Assembly: GCF_016907925.1 (NCBI RefSeq)
Contig: NZ_JAFBCZ010000004.1
Span: 62,001 to 126,000 of the forward strand
Length of the DNA stretch: 64,000 nt
Direction of reading: 5' to 3'
From: Herpetosiphon giganteus
Lineage (GTDB): Bacteria; Chloroflexota; Chloroflexia; Chloroflexales; Herpetosiphonaceae
This document shows, piece after piece, positions 1 through 7,937 of the stretch. Position 1 is the stretch's first letter, and each line of letters begins with the position of its first letter. The position numbers were made by a program, and so were the translations under genes. The notes beneath the pieces are model-generated. The model had not been told where the DNA came from, searched no databases, and saw only the letters and a list, made by a program, of their open reading frames with translations.

Positions 1-406
1 AAAAGCTCAGCCCATAGGCAACACTCCGCAGCGATTCAAACAACACTGCCGTGCGCCGCGCTTCGGCTTTTAGCAAGATTAAGTGCTTGCCAACCCACCC
101 AAAGAGCCATGCTATCGCCCCAAACACCAGCCAAATAAATAATCGGGTGCCGAAATCAGCACTGGAAAACTCAGTAATTGTTGTATAAACAAGCATCGCA
201 GCGGTCAGATAATAGCGCCAGCCAATTAATTTAAGCCCCAAAGGCACTGAATTTGATGTTAAATGGTCGATTTGCATCAGATCCTCATTCTCTGTTAATC
301 CCAAGAGTATACGCTGCCGATCAGGATTGGTTACCAGATCGCTCTCCATGAAACCGTTGCGACAACGAGTGCATTGACCATTAAGTAGAAGTTTTGGCCG
401 TACCAT
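1..406 (-). CDS. CxxC motif two-helix membrane protein (C-terminus beyond window edge)
   Basis: The reading frame is open from an ATG at 406 down to base 1, so the C-terminal part lies outside the window. The first 25 residues hold a C-T-R-C knuckle, which suggests a small metal-binding or redox site. Two hydrophobic helices follow, one in the YYLTAAMLVY region and one in RLFIWLVFGAIAWLFGW, and then a basic stretch with KAEARR. An internal ATG at 277 has a better ribosome site (GAGG), but it would remove the CxxC part, so the longer frame is preferred. I do not recognise the family. A function cannot be assigned. Confidence 0.55.
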   Translation of the reverse strand, partial: MVRPKLLLNGQCTRCRNGFMESDLVTNPDRQRILLGLTENEDLMQIDHLTSNSVPLGLKLIGWRYYLTAAMLVYTTITEFSSADFGTRLFIWLVFGAIAWLFGWVGKHLILLKAEARRTAVLFESLRSVAYGLSF

Positions 407-605
407 TAAACGACGTGTGGGCAATAATGAGGTGTACTATGTGGCACGTACTATAATTTAAACAGCCATTTCGGAGATAGAGCTGATTATGGTAATTGTA
501 ACAATATACCATGACAAGTGAATAAAGCCAGTGTAGCATAGCCTACGCTGCTTGAATATAGTACTATTCGCAAGTTTGTTCAAGTACTGACGAAGGAGCC
601 ATTGT
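407..605. promoter_or_regulatory. Divergent intergenic region
   Basis: This 200-base, AT-rich gap separates two divergently read genes and should hold both promoters. TATA-like words occur (TATAAT near 451 and TATAGT near 558), but none is paired with a convincing -35 box, so exact promoters are not called. Confidence 0.3.
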
Positions 606-818
606 ATGCACTATGAAATTGTCGTTCGGGCCGAAGCTGGCCAATTTCGCGCAATCTGCCCGCAAATTGCGGGAGTTGTTGGCTATGGTACAAGCGCTGG
701 TGCGGCACTTGATGCAGCAATAGCCGCATTGCAAAGCTATTGCCTCCAACACAACTTGCCCACGCCACAGCTGGAGGTGACGCGGGCAAATCTCAAAACC
801 TTGGTTGGGCGCGCTTAG
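606..818 (+). CDS. HicB-like domain protein, no HicA partner
   Basis: This 70-residue protein matches the N-terminal HicB/UPF0150 fold pattern: a beta strand beginning MHYEIVV, then Q-F-R-A-I-C-P-Q-I-A-G, then a helix with GTSAGAALDAAIAAL. HicB proteins are usually antitoxins that neutralise the RNase HicA. No short HicA-like double-stranded-RNA-binding protein lies on either side, and there is no DNA-binding tail. It may be a solitary HicB-domain protein with another role. The start has a good site, GAAGGAG, seven bases upstream. Its stop overlaps the convergent downstream gene by four bases. Confidence 0.6.
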   Translation: MHYEIVVRAEAGQFRAICPQIAGVVGYGTSAGAALDAAIAALQSYCLQHNLPTPQLEVTRANLKTLVGRA

Positions 819-1255
819 CCTAAGGTTGTAATTGCAGGCACGCGATTGAACATCCAAAAGGCAATAGGCAAGCCCAAGCCAAACGTAAACCCTGCAATCG
901 CCCATGCAGCACCCAGCCAAAGGCCGCTCAGCCACCAACCAACCAACACAAAGTAAATGGCGCGCACAATAAACGCTTGTTGTGGGCGACCATTTGCAAT
1001 CACAACCTGACCATTTGCAACCACAATCAGCGGCATATTGGCAGGGTTTGGGCGCAAGGTCATCATTTGGGGTAGTCGATTGAGCAACATCAAGCCCAAC
1101 GGCAAGCCAATCACGCTGACGATGAGAAACCAAGCCAGCCCTGTAACCAATGCACCCAACCACAAACCCACACAAATAAACCAGAGACCGCGAATCAGAC
1201 AGCCCGGCCCAGTATTACCATTGTGGATAATGACGGTTGGTGGTTGATAGTTCAT
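815..1255 (-). CDS. YccF domain membrane protein
   Basis: This 146-residue protein has two copies of the YccF (DUF307) unit. Each begins with a Trp-rich helix (GLWFICVGLWLG near 24-35; AIYFVLVGWWLSGLW near 98-112) and continues to a Gly-Leu-Pro turn (VIGLPLGL; GLGLPIAF) and a conserved N-R-[LV]-P. YccF proteins are inner-membrane proteins of unknown function. The linker holds a repeated hydrophobic strand (IVVANGQVVIANGRP). The start has AAAGGGA upstream. It appears to be a single-gene unit convergent with the HicB-like gene. Confidence 0.75.
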   Translation of the reverse strand: MNYQPPTVIIHNGNTGPGCLIRGLWFICVGLWLGALVTGLAWFLIVSVIGLPLGLMLLNRLPQMMTLRPNPANMPLIVVANGQVVIANGRPQQAFIVRAIYFVLVGWWLSGLWLGAAWAIAGFTFGLGLPIAFWMFNRVPAITTLG

Positions 1256-1504
1256 TGCGATTCCCTTTCTAACTCAAAATGCTTGGGCGTAGCATAGCGC
1301 ATGGGTAGCAGCACAAATGTGAATGTGCAAAGTTTAATTCAAGCAATTTTTGCCAATTTTGCAAAATTGCTCAAATTTTGACATCTTCGATACATCCATT
1401 CAAAACCAAGTCGCGTAGAACAACACAATAGCGCTATAACGAGTTGAGATGGGCCAAGGCAAAAACAGTTTCCTTGAAGATTGTTGTTTTTGGAGGATTC
1501 TCGA

Positions 1505-2179
1505 ATGTTACGACGATGTATGGTTATCGCGTTGGCACTGTTGGCAATTCTCGGCGTAAGCACCCCGCAAGCAACCAAAGCTGCGACGATGAACTATGTT
1601 CGGGTTATGCACGCCTCACCAGATGCACCAGCGGTCGATATTTTTGTCGATGGCAAAGCAGTGTTAACCAGCGTACCATTCTTTGCACTCAGCGGCCAAT
1701 TGGCCTTACCAGATGGAACCTATACAATTGATATTGCTCCAGCTGGCGCAGGTTTGGCAGCTTCAGTATTCGAAACCAAATTAACAGTTGAAGGCGGCTA
1801 TACTGGTACGGTTGCCGCAGTTGGTAGCTTGGGTTTGGGTAATTTTGATGTCAACGTCTATGATGATGATTTCTCGATGACAAAACCAGGCATGAGCCGC
1901 GTGCGGGTTATTCACGGCTCACCAGATGCACCAGCTGTCGATATTAAAATTGCAGGCACGCAAAATATCGTTGTCAAAGGCGCTAAATTCGGCGATGCAG
2001 CAACCTTAGAAGTGCCAGCAGGCAGCTATAGCTTTGATATTAGCCCAGCAGGCAGCTCAACTGTCTTGTTTACCACGCCAGCCTTGCGCTTTGAATCAGG
2101 TTGGGGCTACAGCTTGGTCGCAAGCGGCTTTGCTAGCAAAAACTTCTGGGTTCAATCACGTGTTGATATGGTGAAATAA
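1505..2179 (+). CDS. DUF4397 domain secreted protein
   Basis: The 224-residue product starts with a signal peptide (MLRRC, a hydrophobic core, cleavage near ATKA-AT). Two DUF4397 repeats follow, each opening with V-R-V-[MI]-H-[AG]-S-P-D-A-P-A-V-D-I, at about residues 30-45 and 138-152. The fold is an extracellular beta sandwich found in surface proteins of many bacteria; no enzymatic activity is known. The start at 1505 was chosen over an in-frame ATG at 1481 because GGAGGA lies seven bases before it and the signal peptide starts there. The gene stands alone and ends at a strong terminator. Confidence 0.8.
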   Translation: MLRRCMVIALALLAILGVSTPQATKAATMNYVRVMHASPDAPAVDIFVDGKAVLTSVPFFALSGQLALPDGTYTIDIAPAGAGLAASVFETKLTVEGGYTGTVAAVGSLGLGNFDVNVYDDDFSMTKPGMSRVRVIHGSPDAPAVDIKIAGTQNIVVKGAKFGDAATLEVPAGSYSFDISPAGSSTVLFTTPALRFESGWGYSLVASGFASKNFWVQSRVDMVK

Positions 2180-2213
2180 GCCTTCGCAGGGATTCTTACC
2201 AACACACAAGAGG

Positions 2214-2250
2214 CCAGCCCGTGATCAAGAGAATCACGGGCTGGTTTATT
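2214..2250. terminator. Bidirectional intrinsic terminator
   Basis: A 12-bp perfect stem (CCAGCCCGTGAT, 2214-2225, with its complement at 2233-2244) is followed by TTTATTTTTT on the plus strand. It lies between the convergent DUF4397 and acs genes and could stop both. Confidence 0.85.
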
Positions 2251-2252
2251 TT

Positions 2253-4214
2253 TTATTGTTCGAGGGTGCTTAAATCGCCTTCGGGCAAGCCCAAGGCTCG
2301 GGCTTTGAGCACGCGGCGCATAATCTTGCCTGAGCGGGTTTTCGGCAAGCTGGCCACAAATTGCACATTTTCGGGCCGCGCAATTGGCCCCATCATCTTG
2401 CCAACGTGGGCAATCAAGGTATCTTCAAGATCTTGATTGGCTTCATAGCCATTTTTGAGTATCACGTAGGTGTGGATGGCGTTGCCCTTAACTTCGTGCG
2501 GCAGGCCAATCGCAGCAGCTTCGGCAACTGAAGGATGCGAAACCAAAGCCGATTCGACTTCAGCAGTACCAAGCCGATAGCCCGAAACCTTGATCACATC
2601 GTCGATCCGACCAATGACCCAGAAATAGCCATCTTCGTCTTTGCGCGCAGAATCGCCAGCGGTGTATACGCCTGGAATGCGGCTCCAATATTGTTCGATA
2701 TAGCGATCAGGATTGTTGTAGATCGTGCGCAACATCGAAGGCCATGGATTGCGAATAATCAACAAGCCATCTTCATCGTCGCTGGCATGCTCGCCTTGCT
2801 CGTTAACTACATCAGCATCGATGCCAAACGATGAACGCGTGCCGGAGCCTGGCTTGAGTGGCGTGGTTGGATTGGGCGTAATCATCATACTGCCGGTTTC
2901 TGTTTGCCACCATGTATCCATAATTGGGCAATTGTTGCGGCCAATTACCCGATGATACCAGCGCCATGCTTCGGGATTAATTGGCTCGCCAACTGAGCCA
3001 AGCAAGCGCAACGAACTCAGATCATGACGATTGGGCCAAGCCTCGCCAAAGCGCATCAAGCCGCGAATTGCAGTTGGCGCGGTGTAGAGCACGGTCACGC
3101 CATAGCGCTCGACGATATTCCACCAGCGATTGGGGAAGGGGAAGGTTGGCGCGCCTTCGTACATCACTTGGGTTGCGCCAAGCATCAACGGGCCATAAAC
3201 AATGTAGGAGTGGCCAGTTACCCAGCCGGGATCAGCGGCACACCAATAGACATCATCTTCTTTTATGTCAAGATTAAAGTGGAGCGTGGTTGCAACCCCA
3301 ACTTGATAGCCACCATGGGTATGCACCAAGCCCTTGGGCGTGCCGGTCGTGCCCGAGGTATAGAGCATATACAAAGGATGTTCTGCATCAAGTTGCTCGG
3401 TTTCGCACTTGGGCGAGGCGATTGGCAGCGCCATCAATTCCTCGTACCACAAATCGCGGCCTTGCTGCATTTCGACCTCGTGGCCAGTGCGTTTGACCAC
3501 AATCACAATTTCGACAACTGGCGAGTGCTTAATCGCATCGTCGGTAATCTTCTTCAGCTCAATAACTTTGCCGTTCATATAGCCGCCGTCGGCAGTAATC
3601 ACCACCCGCGATTGCGCATCTTGGATGCGGGTTTGCAGCGCTTCGACGCTAAAACCACCATAGACGACACTGTGCATCGCACCAATTTTGGCACATGCCA
3701 GCATTGCAATCACAATTTCGGGAATCCGTGGCAGATAAATTGTGACCGTATCGCCTTTTTTAACACCCATTGATTTGAGCACATTGGCAAATTTGTTAAC
3801 GCGCTTGAACAATTGCCAATAGCTATAGGTTTTGTTATCGCCCTTTTCGCTTTCCCAAATCAAGGCCAACTTGTTTTTGCGCCAGGTTTTAACGTGGCGA
3901 TCAAGCGCATTGTGAACGATATTGATTTTGCCATCGTTGAACCATTGATAGAAGGGCGCTTTGCTATCGTCGAGCACCTTGCTAAACGGCACATACCAAT
4001 CGACAAGGCGGGTTGCCATGTCGGCCCAGAATTCCTGATAGTTATCAATCGACCATTGACGCATAGCTTCGGCATCGGCGAAGCCCTTTTCGCGGGCGTA
4101 GGCCATCACGTTCGAGTTTTCAACTAAGGCAGCAGGTGGGTAGTAGAGTGCTGATTCAGCGGCGTTGCTTGCCGAAAATTGCCCAACAGTTGTTGGCGCA
4201 GCATTCTCAGTCAT
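2253..4214 (-). CDS. acs: Acetyl-CoA synthetase (acetate-CoA ligase)
   Basis: Converts acetate, ATP and CoA to acetyl-CoA in the cytoplasm. The length, 653 residues, is that of AMP-forming Acs. The N-terminal linker domain leads to the P-loop YTSGTTGTPKG (about 275-290), then T-W-W-Q-T-E-T-G, which binds AMP and acetate, then GRIDDVIKVSGYRLG of the hinge and lid. The C-terminal PKTRSGKIMRR contains the catalytic and acetylatable lysine, K630. The start has AGGAGG at good spacing. No acetyltransferase or acetate permease lies beside it, so it is transcribed alone. A propionyl-CoA synthetase is possible but less likely from the Trp-containing acetate-pocket motif. Confidence 0.93.
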   Translation of the reverse strand: MTENAAPTTVGQFSASNAAESALYYPPAALVENSNVMAYAREKGFADAEAMRQWSIDNYQEFWADMATRLVDWYVPFSKVLDDSKAPFYQWFNDGKINIVHNALDRHVKTWRKNKLALIWESEKGDNKTYSYWQLFKRVNKFANVLKSMGVKKGDTVTIYLPRIPEIVIAMLACAKIGAMHSVVYGGFSVEALQTRIQDAQSRVVITADGGYMNGKVIELKKITDDAIKHSPVVEIVIVVKRTGHEVEMQQGRDLWYEELMALPIASPKCETEQLDAEHPLYMLYTSGTTGTPKGLVHTHGGYQVGVATTLHFNLDIKEDDVYWCAADPGWVTGHSYIVYGPLMLGATQVMYEGAPTFPFPNRWWNIVERYGVTVLYTAPTAIRGLMRFGEAWPNRHDLSSLRLLGSVGEPINPEAWRWYHRVIGRNNCPIMDTWWQTETGSMMITPNPTTPLKPGSGTRSSFGIDADVVNEQGEHASDDEDGLLIIRNPWPSMLRTIYNNPDRYIEQYWSRIPGVYTAGDSARKDEDGYFWVIGRIDDVIKVSGYRLGTAEVESALVSHPSVAEAAAIGLPHEVKGNAIHTYVILKNGYEANQDLEDTLIAHVGKMMGPIARPENVQFVASLPKTRSGKIMRRVLKARALGLPEGDLSTLEQ

Positions 4215-4379
4215 TGAGATGCCTCCTAATTATTACTCACAAGCGGCGGGACAAGTGCGAGGTCTGGTTCAATTGTAGCCTTGATGATCGGTTCGTGTCA
4301 AAACTGACGAGGGGTCAGGGCTATTGGCTTTTGGCTTTTGGCTATATGTAATGGTACATGCGGTTAACTACCGCCTGAT

Positions 4380-4490
4380 CCCCTCACCCCCTAGCCCCCT
4401 CTCCCGCCCGCGAGGCGAGGGGGAACCGCTGAATCAGTGCTCCCCTCGCCCGCGTTCAGTGGGAGAGGGGCTGGGGGGTGAGGGCATGTC
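4380..4490. repeat. GC-rich inverted repeat, intergenic
   Basis: An imperfect palindrome of about 110 bases has one arm rich in CCCCTCACCCCCTAGCCCC and the other with GGGGCTGGGGGGTGAGGG. A related block lies near 36541-36740. The rest of the 4215-4646 gap has a word of the type TTGGCTTTTGGCT near 4325 and TATGTTCTATGCTC near 4521, both seen in other gaps here. Confidence 0.7.
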
Positions 4491-4646
4491 CTTGGTTGCC
4501 AAGCCAATGAACCATTACAGCTATGTTCTATGCTCTTTGTTCTCTGTTCTTCTGCCTTTAATCTAGCTTTTCTTGGAAAGCCATGTTTAATCGGTTATAC
4601 TTTGGTTGGTCTTTTGCTGAGCATTTCTTTGATCGAGTGAATTGTT

Positions 4647-5903
4647 ATGTTTCGTCATCTTTTTCGTGGGGCAGTGGCAATCGGGATTTTGGTTTGGATC
4701 GTCTTTCTCTGGCAGTTTATTGATTTACGAATCAAACATAGCCGCGCCGCCGATGCCGCCGCCCAAGCCCTGCTACCCCGCCCAACATCAACCGCCCTGC
4801 CGATGCCGACCTTCGTTGCGCCAACCTTGCAGCCGTTACCAAACACGGTTGCCGATGGCCAAGGTGGCTCTGAGCTGCCTGCGAGCGCCAACGATGTGCG
4901 CGGCGTGCACCCCAAAACTGGCCGCTATGTCGCTGCTTGGCTGCCAACCTCGTTTGATGCAGAAGCTGCTCGCGCTACCTTCGAGGCCAATAAAGATATT
5001 CTCGATGAGGTCAGCCCATTTTGGTATGGCGTGCGACCCGATGGCACACTGATCGCCGATATTGGCTCGCGCGATGCAGAATTGGTGCAAATTGCCAAAG
5101 AAAATAATGTGCTGATCATTCCAACCATTCATAATATTGAAGATTTGGAAGCTGCTTCAGTGGCCTTGGCTACACCAGAAAGCCGCACCAACCACATCAA
5201 AATTATTATGGAAGAAGTGCGCGCCTATGGCTACGATGGCATCGACATTGATTATGAATCGCTTTCGCTTGATTATGAAGATGAATTTACCGCCTTTATG
5301 ACTGAATTGGGCGCTGCGCTGCATGCAGAAAATAAACTGCTGACTGTAGCGGTGCATGCCCACACAGGCCGCCCCGATTACCAAAACTATGCCGATTTGG
5401 GCAAAGTGGTCGATCGCTTGCGGATTATGACCTACGATTATAGCTGGCGTGGCTCAGAACCAGGCCCAATTGCGCCGATGTTCTGGGTTAAAGCAGTTGC
5501 CGAATATGCCAAAACCCAAGTCGACCCCAGCAAAATTCAAATTGGCATTTCGTTTTATGCCTACGATTGGCCAAATAATGGCGGCTTTGGCATTGCCCGC
5601 ACCTATACCGAGGTCGAAGAAATTAAGGCAGCCTACCAGCCTCAAATTCGCTTGGTCGAAGAAGATGGCGGCCAGCAAGTGCAAGAATCAACATTTAGCT
5701 ACGCTGGACGAACGGTCTGGTTTTCGAATTATCGTTCGCTGACCGCCAAAATGGAGATGATTCGCGAAAATGATTTAGCTGGGATTGCAATTTGGCGCTT
5801 GGGCAGCGAAGATCCCCAAAACTGGACTTACATTCGCGAATCGTTAAAGCAAGATCCGTTGATCGTACAACGCTCAATCAATCGCTATATTCCAGGCCAT
5901 TAA
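4647..5903 (+). CDS. Glycoside hydrolase family 18 protein, membrane-anchored
   Basis: The 418-residue product has one N-terminal membrane anchor (residues 9-24), a Pro/Thr-rich spacer to about 75, and a TIM-barrel GH18 domain from about 90 to 400. The active-site signature DxxDxDxE is intact as D197-x-x-D200-x-D202-x-E204, so E204 should be the catalytic acid. The family cleaves chitin, chitodextrins or peptidoglycan glycans. The Y-D-Y-S-W-R stretch near 270 and the absence of chitin-binding modules resemble the YaaH/SleL-like branch more than secreted chitinases. It probably acts outside the membrane on wall or external glycans. The start is weakly supported by GAGTG upstream. Confidence 0.8.
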   Translation: MFRHLFRGAVAIGILVWIVFLWQFIDLRIKHSRAADAAAQALLPRPTSTALPMPTFVAPTLQPLPNTVADGQGGSELPASANDVRGVHPKTGRYVAAWLPTSFDAEAARATFEANKDILDEVSPFWYGVRPDGTLIADIGSRDAELVQIAKENNVLIIPTIHNIEDLEAASVALATPESRTNHIKIIMEEVRAYGYDGIDIDYESLSLDYEDEFTAFMTELGAALHAENKLLTVAVHAHTGRPDYQNYADLGKVVDRLRIMTYDYSWRGSEPGPIAPMFWVKAVAEYAKTQVDPSKIQIGISFYAYDWPNNGGFGIARTYTEVEEIKAAYQPQIRLVEEDGGQQVQESTFSYAGRTVWFSNYRSLTAKMEMIRENDLAGIAIWRLGSEDPQNWTYIRESLKQDPLIVQRSINRYIPGH

Positions 5904-6038
5904 GCGAAGGATGAAGGATGAGCTATGAAGGATGAAAACTTCGGTTAAGCTTATTCCTTCTCCATTATTTCTCAATCTATTAATCTTGAAGGATAAAGTT
6001 CATCCCTCATACTTCATCCTTCATCCCTACAGAGGATT
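5904..6038. repeat. GGATGA-word repeat block
   Basis: The gap opens with repeats of AAGGATGAAGGATGA and closes with the complementary words TCATACTTCATCCTTCATCC near 6008-6025, forming a loose inverted pair around an AT-rich centre. The same words occur in at least five other gaps of this window. Confidence 0.7.
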
Positions 6039-7046
6039 ATGGAACAAGGCATTACAACCTACAGTGTTGAGGCGCAGCGCTTGTATGAGCGTGGTTTGGC
6101 GGCGGCGCGCGGCGGTCAACGCCGGATTGCTGCTGGTTTGTTGACCAAGGCAGTTCAGCTTGATCCACGCCATGAGCAGGCTTGGCTTTGGCTTAGCGGG
6201 GTGCTCGACGAGCAGCGTGACGTAGAATTTTGTTTGCAATCGGCGCTCAAAATCAACCCCGACAATCAACAAGCTCGCAAAGGCTTAGCCTGGATTCAGC
6301 AGCAACAGCAAACCAAAGCTGCCAGCATTACCACGCCTAAGCCACCAAGCGCCTTGCAGCAAATTAGCATTCCCACCGTCGAGGAGCGAGCGGCAGAAGC
6401 GGCTCCAGCGGTTGAAAAAGCGTGGTGGCAAGAATGGCGCGATTCTGAACGCAGCGGCAAAGTGGTGCGTGTAGCGTCCTTGGTTGCCTTAATTTTGGCA
6501 ATTAGCTTTACTGGGGTGATGCTGGCAGTGGCCAAAGCTCAACCCTTGCCAGAAGTCACGCCAATTCTCGAGCTAGCCAACCCCAATCAACCTGATGCAC
6601 AGGCAGTGGTTGCGGCCTCGGAAATTAATCAAGCAGAGCTATTGCGGTATTTGAGCCAAGTTGGCGAAATTCGCCAGCGCCTCGATCAAGCAGCGACCAG
6701 CTATCGCGAAACCAGCGATCGATCGACTGTGGCAACCGAGCAAATTGAAGCCGCCAAACGCTATCGCGATGTTGTGCGCCAAGCCTACACCGATTTGGAG
6801 CGCATCAAAGCGCCCGATATTTTGGCCGAAATTCACGACGAATACAAACAAGGCCTGCAATTAGAACAAGCTGCGTTTGATGATATTTTGGAATACTATA
6901 CCAACTATAACGTAGCAATTGCGAACCGCGCTGCTTTGCGCTTGCAAGAGGCCGATGGCCATTTGCAACGGGCGATTGGCGGGCTTGATGCCTACAATCA
7001 AGAGCTGAGCAACCCGCAGCGTGGCGATAGTTTTGGAGAACGCTAA
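6039..7046 (+). CDS. TPR-repeat protein with one membrane segment
   Basis: The 335-residue protein starts with two or three TPR-like helical pairs (about residues 10-90, with AQRLYERGLAAA and AWLWLSGVLDE), then a low-complexity linker. One transmembrane helix spans about 144-166 and a helical, probably coiled-coil, domain fills the C-terminus. TPR modules bind partner proteins. The topology suggests a cytoplasmic TPR part and an external helical part. AGAGGA lies just before the ATG. The last base of its TAA is the first base of the next ATG, so the following gene is probably translationally coupled. Confidence 0.65.
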   Translation: MEQGITTYSVEAQRLYERGLAAARGGQRRIAAGLLTKAVQLDPRHEQAWLWLSGVLDEQRDVEFCLQSALKINPDNQQARKGLAWIQQQQQTKAASITTPKPPSALQQISIPTVEERAAEAAPAVEKAWWQEWRDSERSGKVVRVASLVALILAISFTGVMLAVAKAQPLPEVTPILELANPNQPDAQAVVAASEINQAELLRYLSQVGEIRQRLDQAATSYRETSDRSTVATEQIEAAKRYRDVVRQAYTDLERIKAPDILAEIHDEYKQGLQLEQAAFDDILEYYTNYNVAIANRAALRLQEADGHLQRAIGGLDAYNQELSNPQRGDSFGER

Positions 7047-7513
7047 TGAGTTTACTCGCGGTTGATTTAGGCATTCGCACCGGATTTGCATGCTACAACC
7101 GCGAAGGCAAACTGGTGTGGTATCGTTCGCATAACTATGGCTCGTTGGCACGTTTGCGCAAAGGCAGCAGTGGCCAATTGGCCGAAATGAGCGATTTAAG
7201 CGTGTTGGTGCTTGAAGGCGGCGGCCAAATTGCTGATGTTTGGGAGCGCGAAGCTACCCGCCGCGACCTAGAGTTGATCCGTACAAGTGCTGAGGTCTGG
7301 CGTGCAACCTTGTTATATGCTCGTGAGCAACGCACTGGAGAGCAAGCCAAAGCCGTTGCCGATGAACTAGCCCGCCGCGTTATCGAATGGTCGGATGCAC
7401 CACGCCCCACCTCATTGCGCCACGATGCAGCCGAAGCAATTCTATTGGGCTTATGGGCAGTGGTTCAGATTGGTTGGCTTGCGGCAATTCCGCCCGAAGT
7501 GCGCCGACGCTAA
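7046..7513 (+). CDS. RuvC-like / RNase H-fold putative nuclease
   Basis: The N-terminus LLAVDLGIRTGFACY matches the first strand of the RNase H-like fold used by RuvC and YqgF. Candidate acidic residues are D7, E57 (in VLVLEGGG), D127 (RHD) and E130, close in order and spacing to the D-E-D-D set of RuvC. At 155 residues it is slightly shorter than RuvC. It is not the standard ruvC, because the neighbours are not ruvA or ruvB. Activity on branched DNA is an inference from the fold. The start overlaps the stop of the TPR gene. Confidence 0.55.
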   Translation: MSLLAVDLGIRTGFACYNREGKLVWYRSHNYGSLARLRKGSSGQLAEMSDLSVLVLEGGGQIADVWEREATRRDLELIRTSAEVWRATLLYAREQRTGEQAKAVADELARRVIEWSDAPRPTSLRHDAAEAILLGLWAVVQIGWLAAIPPEVRRR

Positions 7514-7538
7514 TTTTTTTGCGAAGGAGTCGCCAACC

Positions 7539-7832
7539 TTGAGCGAACCAACCGAGCCAGAAGCATTTGATCTAGAAGCGAACGCAGAACCAGCCCCACG
7601 CAAACTCAACGCCGTCGAAGCCGAAGCCTTCGATTATTCCGTCAACAAAGCTGGTAAAGTTTTTATTAGCTGGTATGGCAAACAAGTGATGATTTTGAGC
7701 GGCCCCAAAGCCCAGCGTTTTCTCGCCAACATCGCCGACCTTGAAGGCGAGGCCGCCCAGCTGGTGATGGCCAAAATCACTGGCAACTTCAAACGTGGCA
7801 ACGAACGCCTCGCCAAACAACAATCGCGCTAA
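7539..7832 (+). CDS. Small hypothetical protein
   Basis: The 97-residue product begins at a TTG at 7539 preceded by GAAGGAG, a start that avoids overlap with the RuvC-like gene. The first 25 residues are acidic and probably disordered. The rest contains KVFISWYGKQVMILSGPKAQRFL and looks like a small alpha/beta domain. I do not recognise the family. The 25-base gap to the upstream gene suggests a three-gene operon with the TPR and RuvC-like genes. The frame extends upstream to 7395, but no ribosome site supports that. Confidence 0.6.
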   Translation: MSEPTEPEAFDLEANAEPAPRKLNAVEAEAFDYSVNKAGKVFISWYGKQVMILSGPKAQRFLANIADLEGEAAQLVMAKITGNFKRGNERLAKQQSR

Positions 7833-7853
7833 GTTTGTTAGTCAATTGCAATC

Positions 7854-7887
7854 ATCCCTGCTTGGAAAAATCAGCCCAAGCAGGGAT
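7854..7887 (+). terminator. Hairpin after the small hypothetical gene
   Basis: A perfect 12-bp stem (ATCCCTGCTTGG at 7854-7865 and its complement at 7876-7887) lies just after the end of the three-gene operon. No T tract follows, so it may act as a 3' stabiliser or a weak terminator. Confidence 0.5.
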
Positions 7888-7937
7888 ACTTGAATCAATC
7901 GAATCTTTCCCCAAAATGGGTTGTGATGAGGTGAATT

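Noticed and set aside
606-818. HicAB toxin-antitoxin system
   Set aside because: Only a HicB-like protein is present; no HicA-like frame was found on either side.
564-1175. 203-residue minus-strand open frame
   Set aside because: It overlaps the HicB-like and YccF genes in other frames, is Cys/Trp-rich in an unnatural way and has no homology features.
3024-3773. 249-residue plus-strand open frame inside acs
   Set aside because: It is antisense to a clear Acs catalytic region and has no family pattern.
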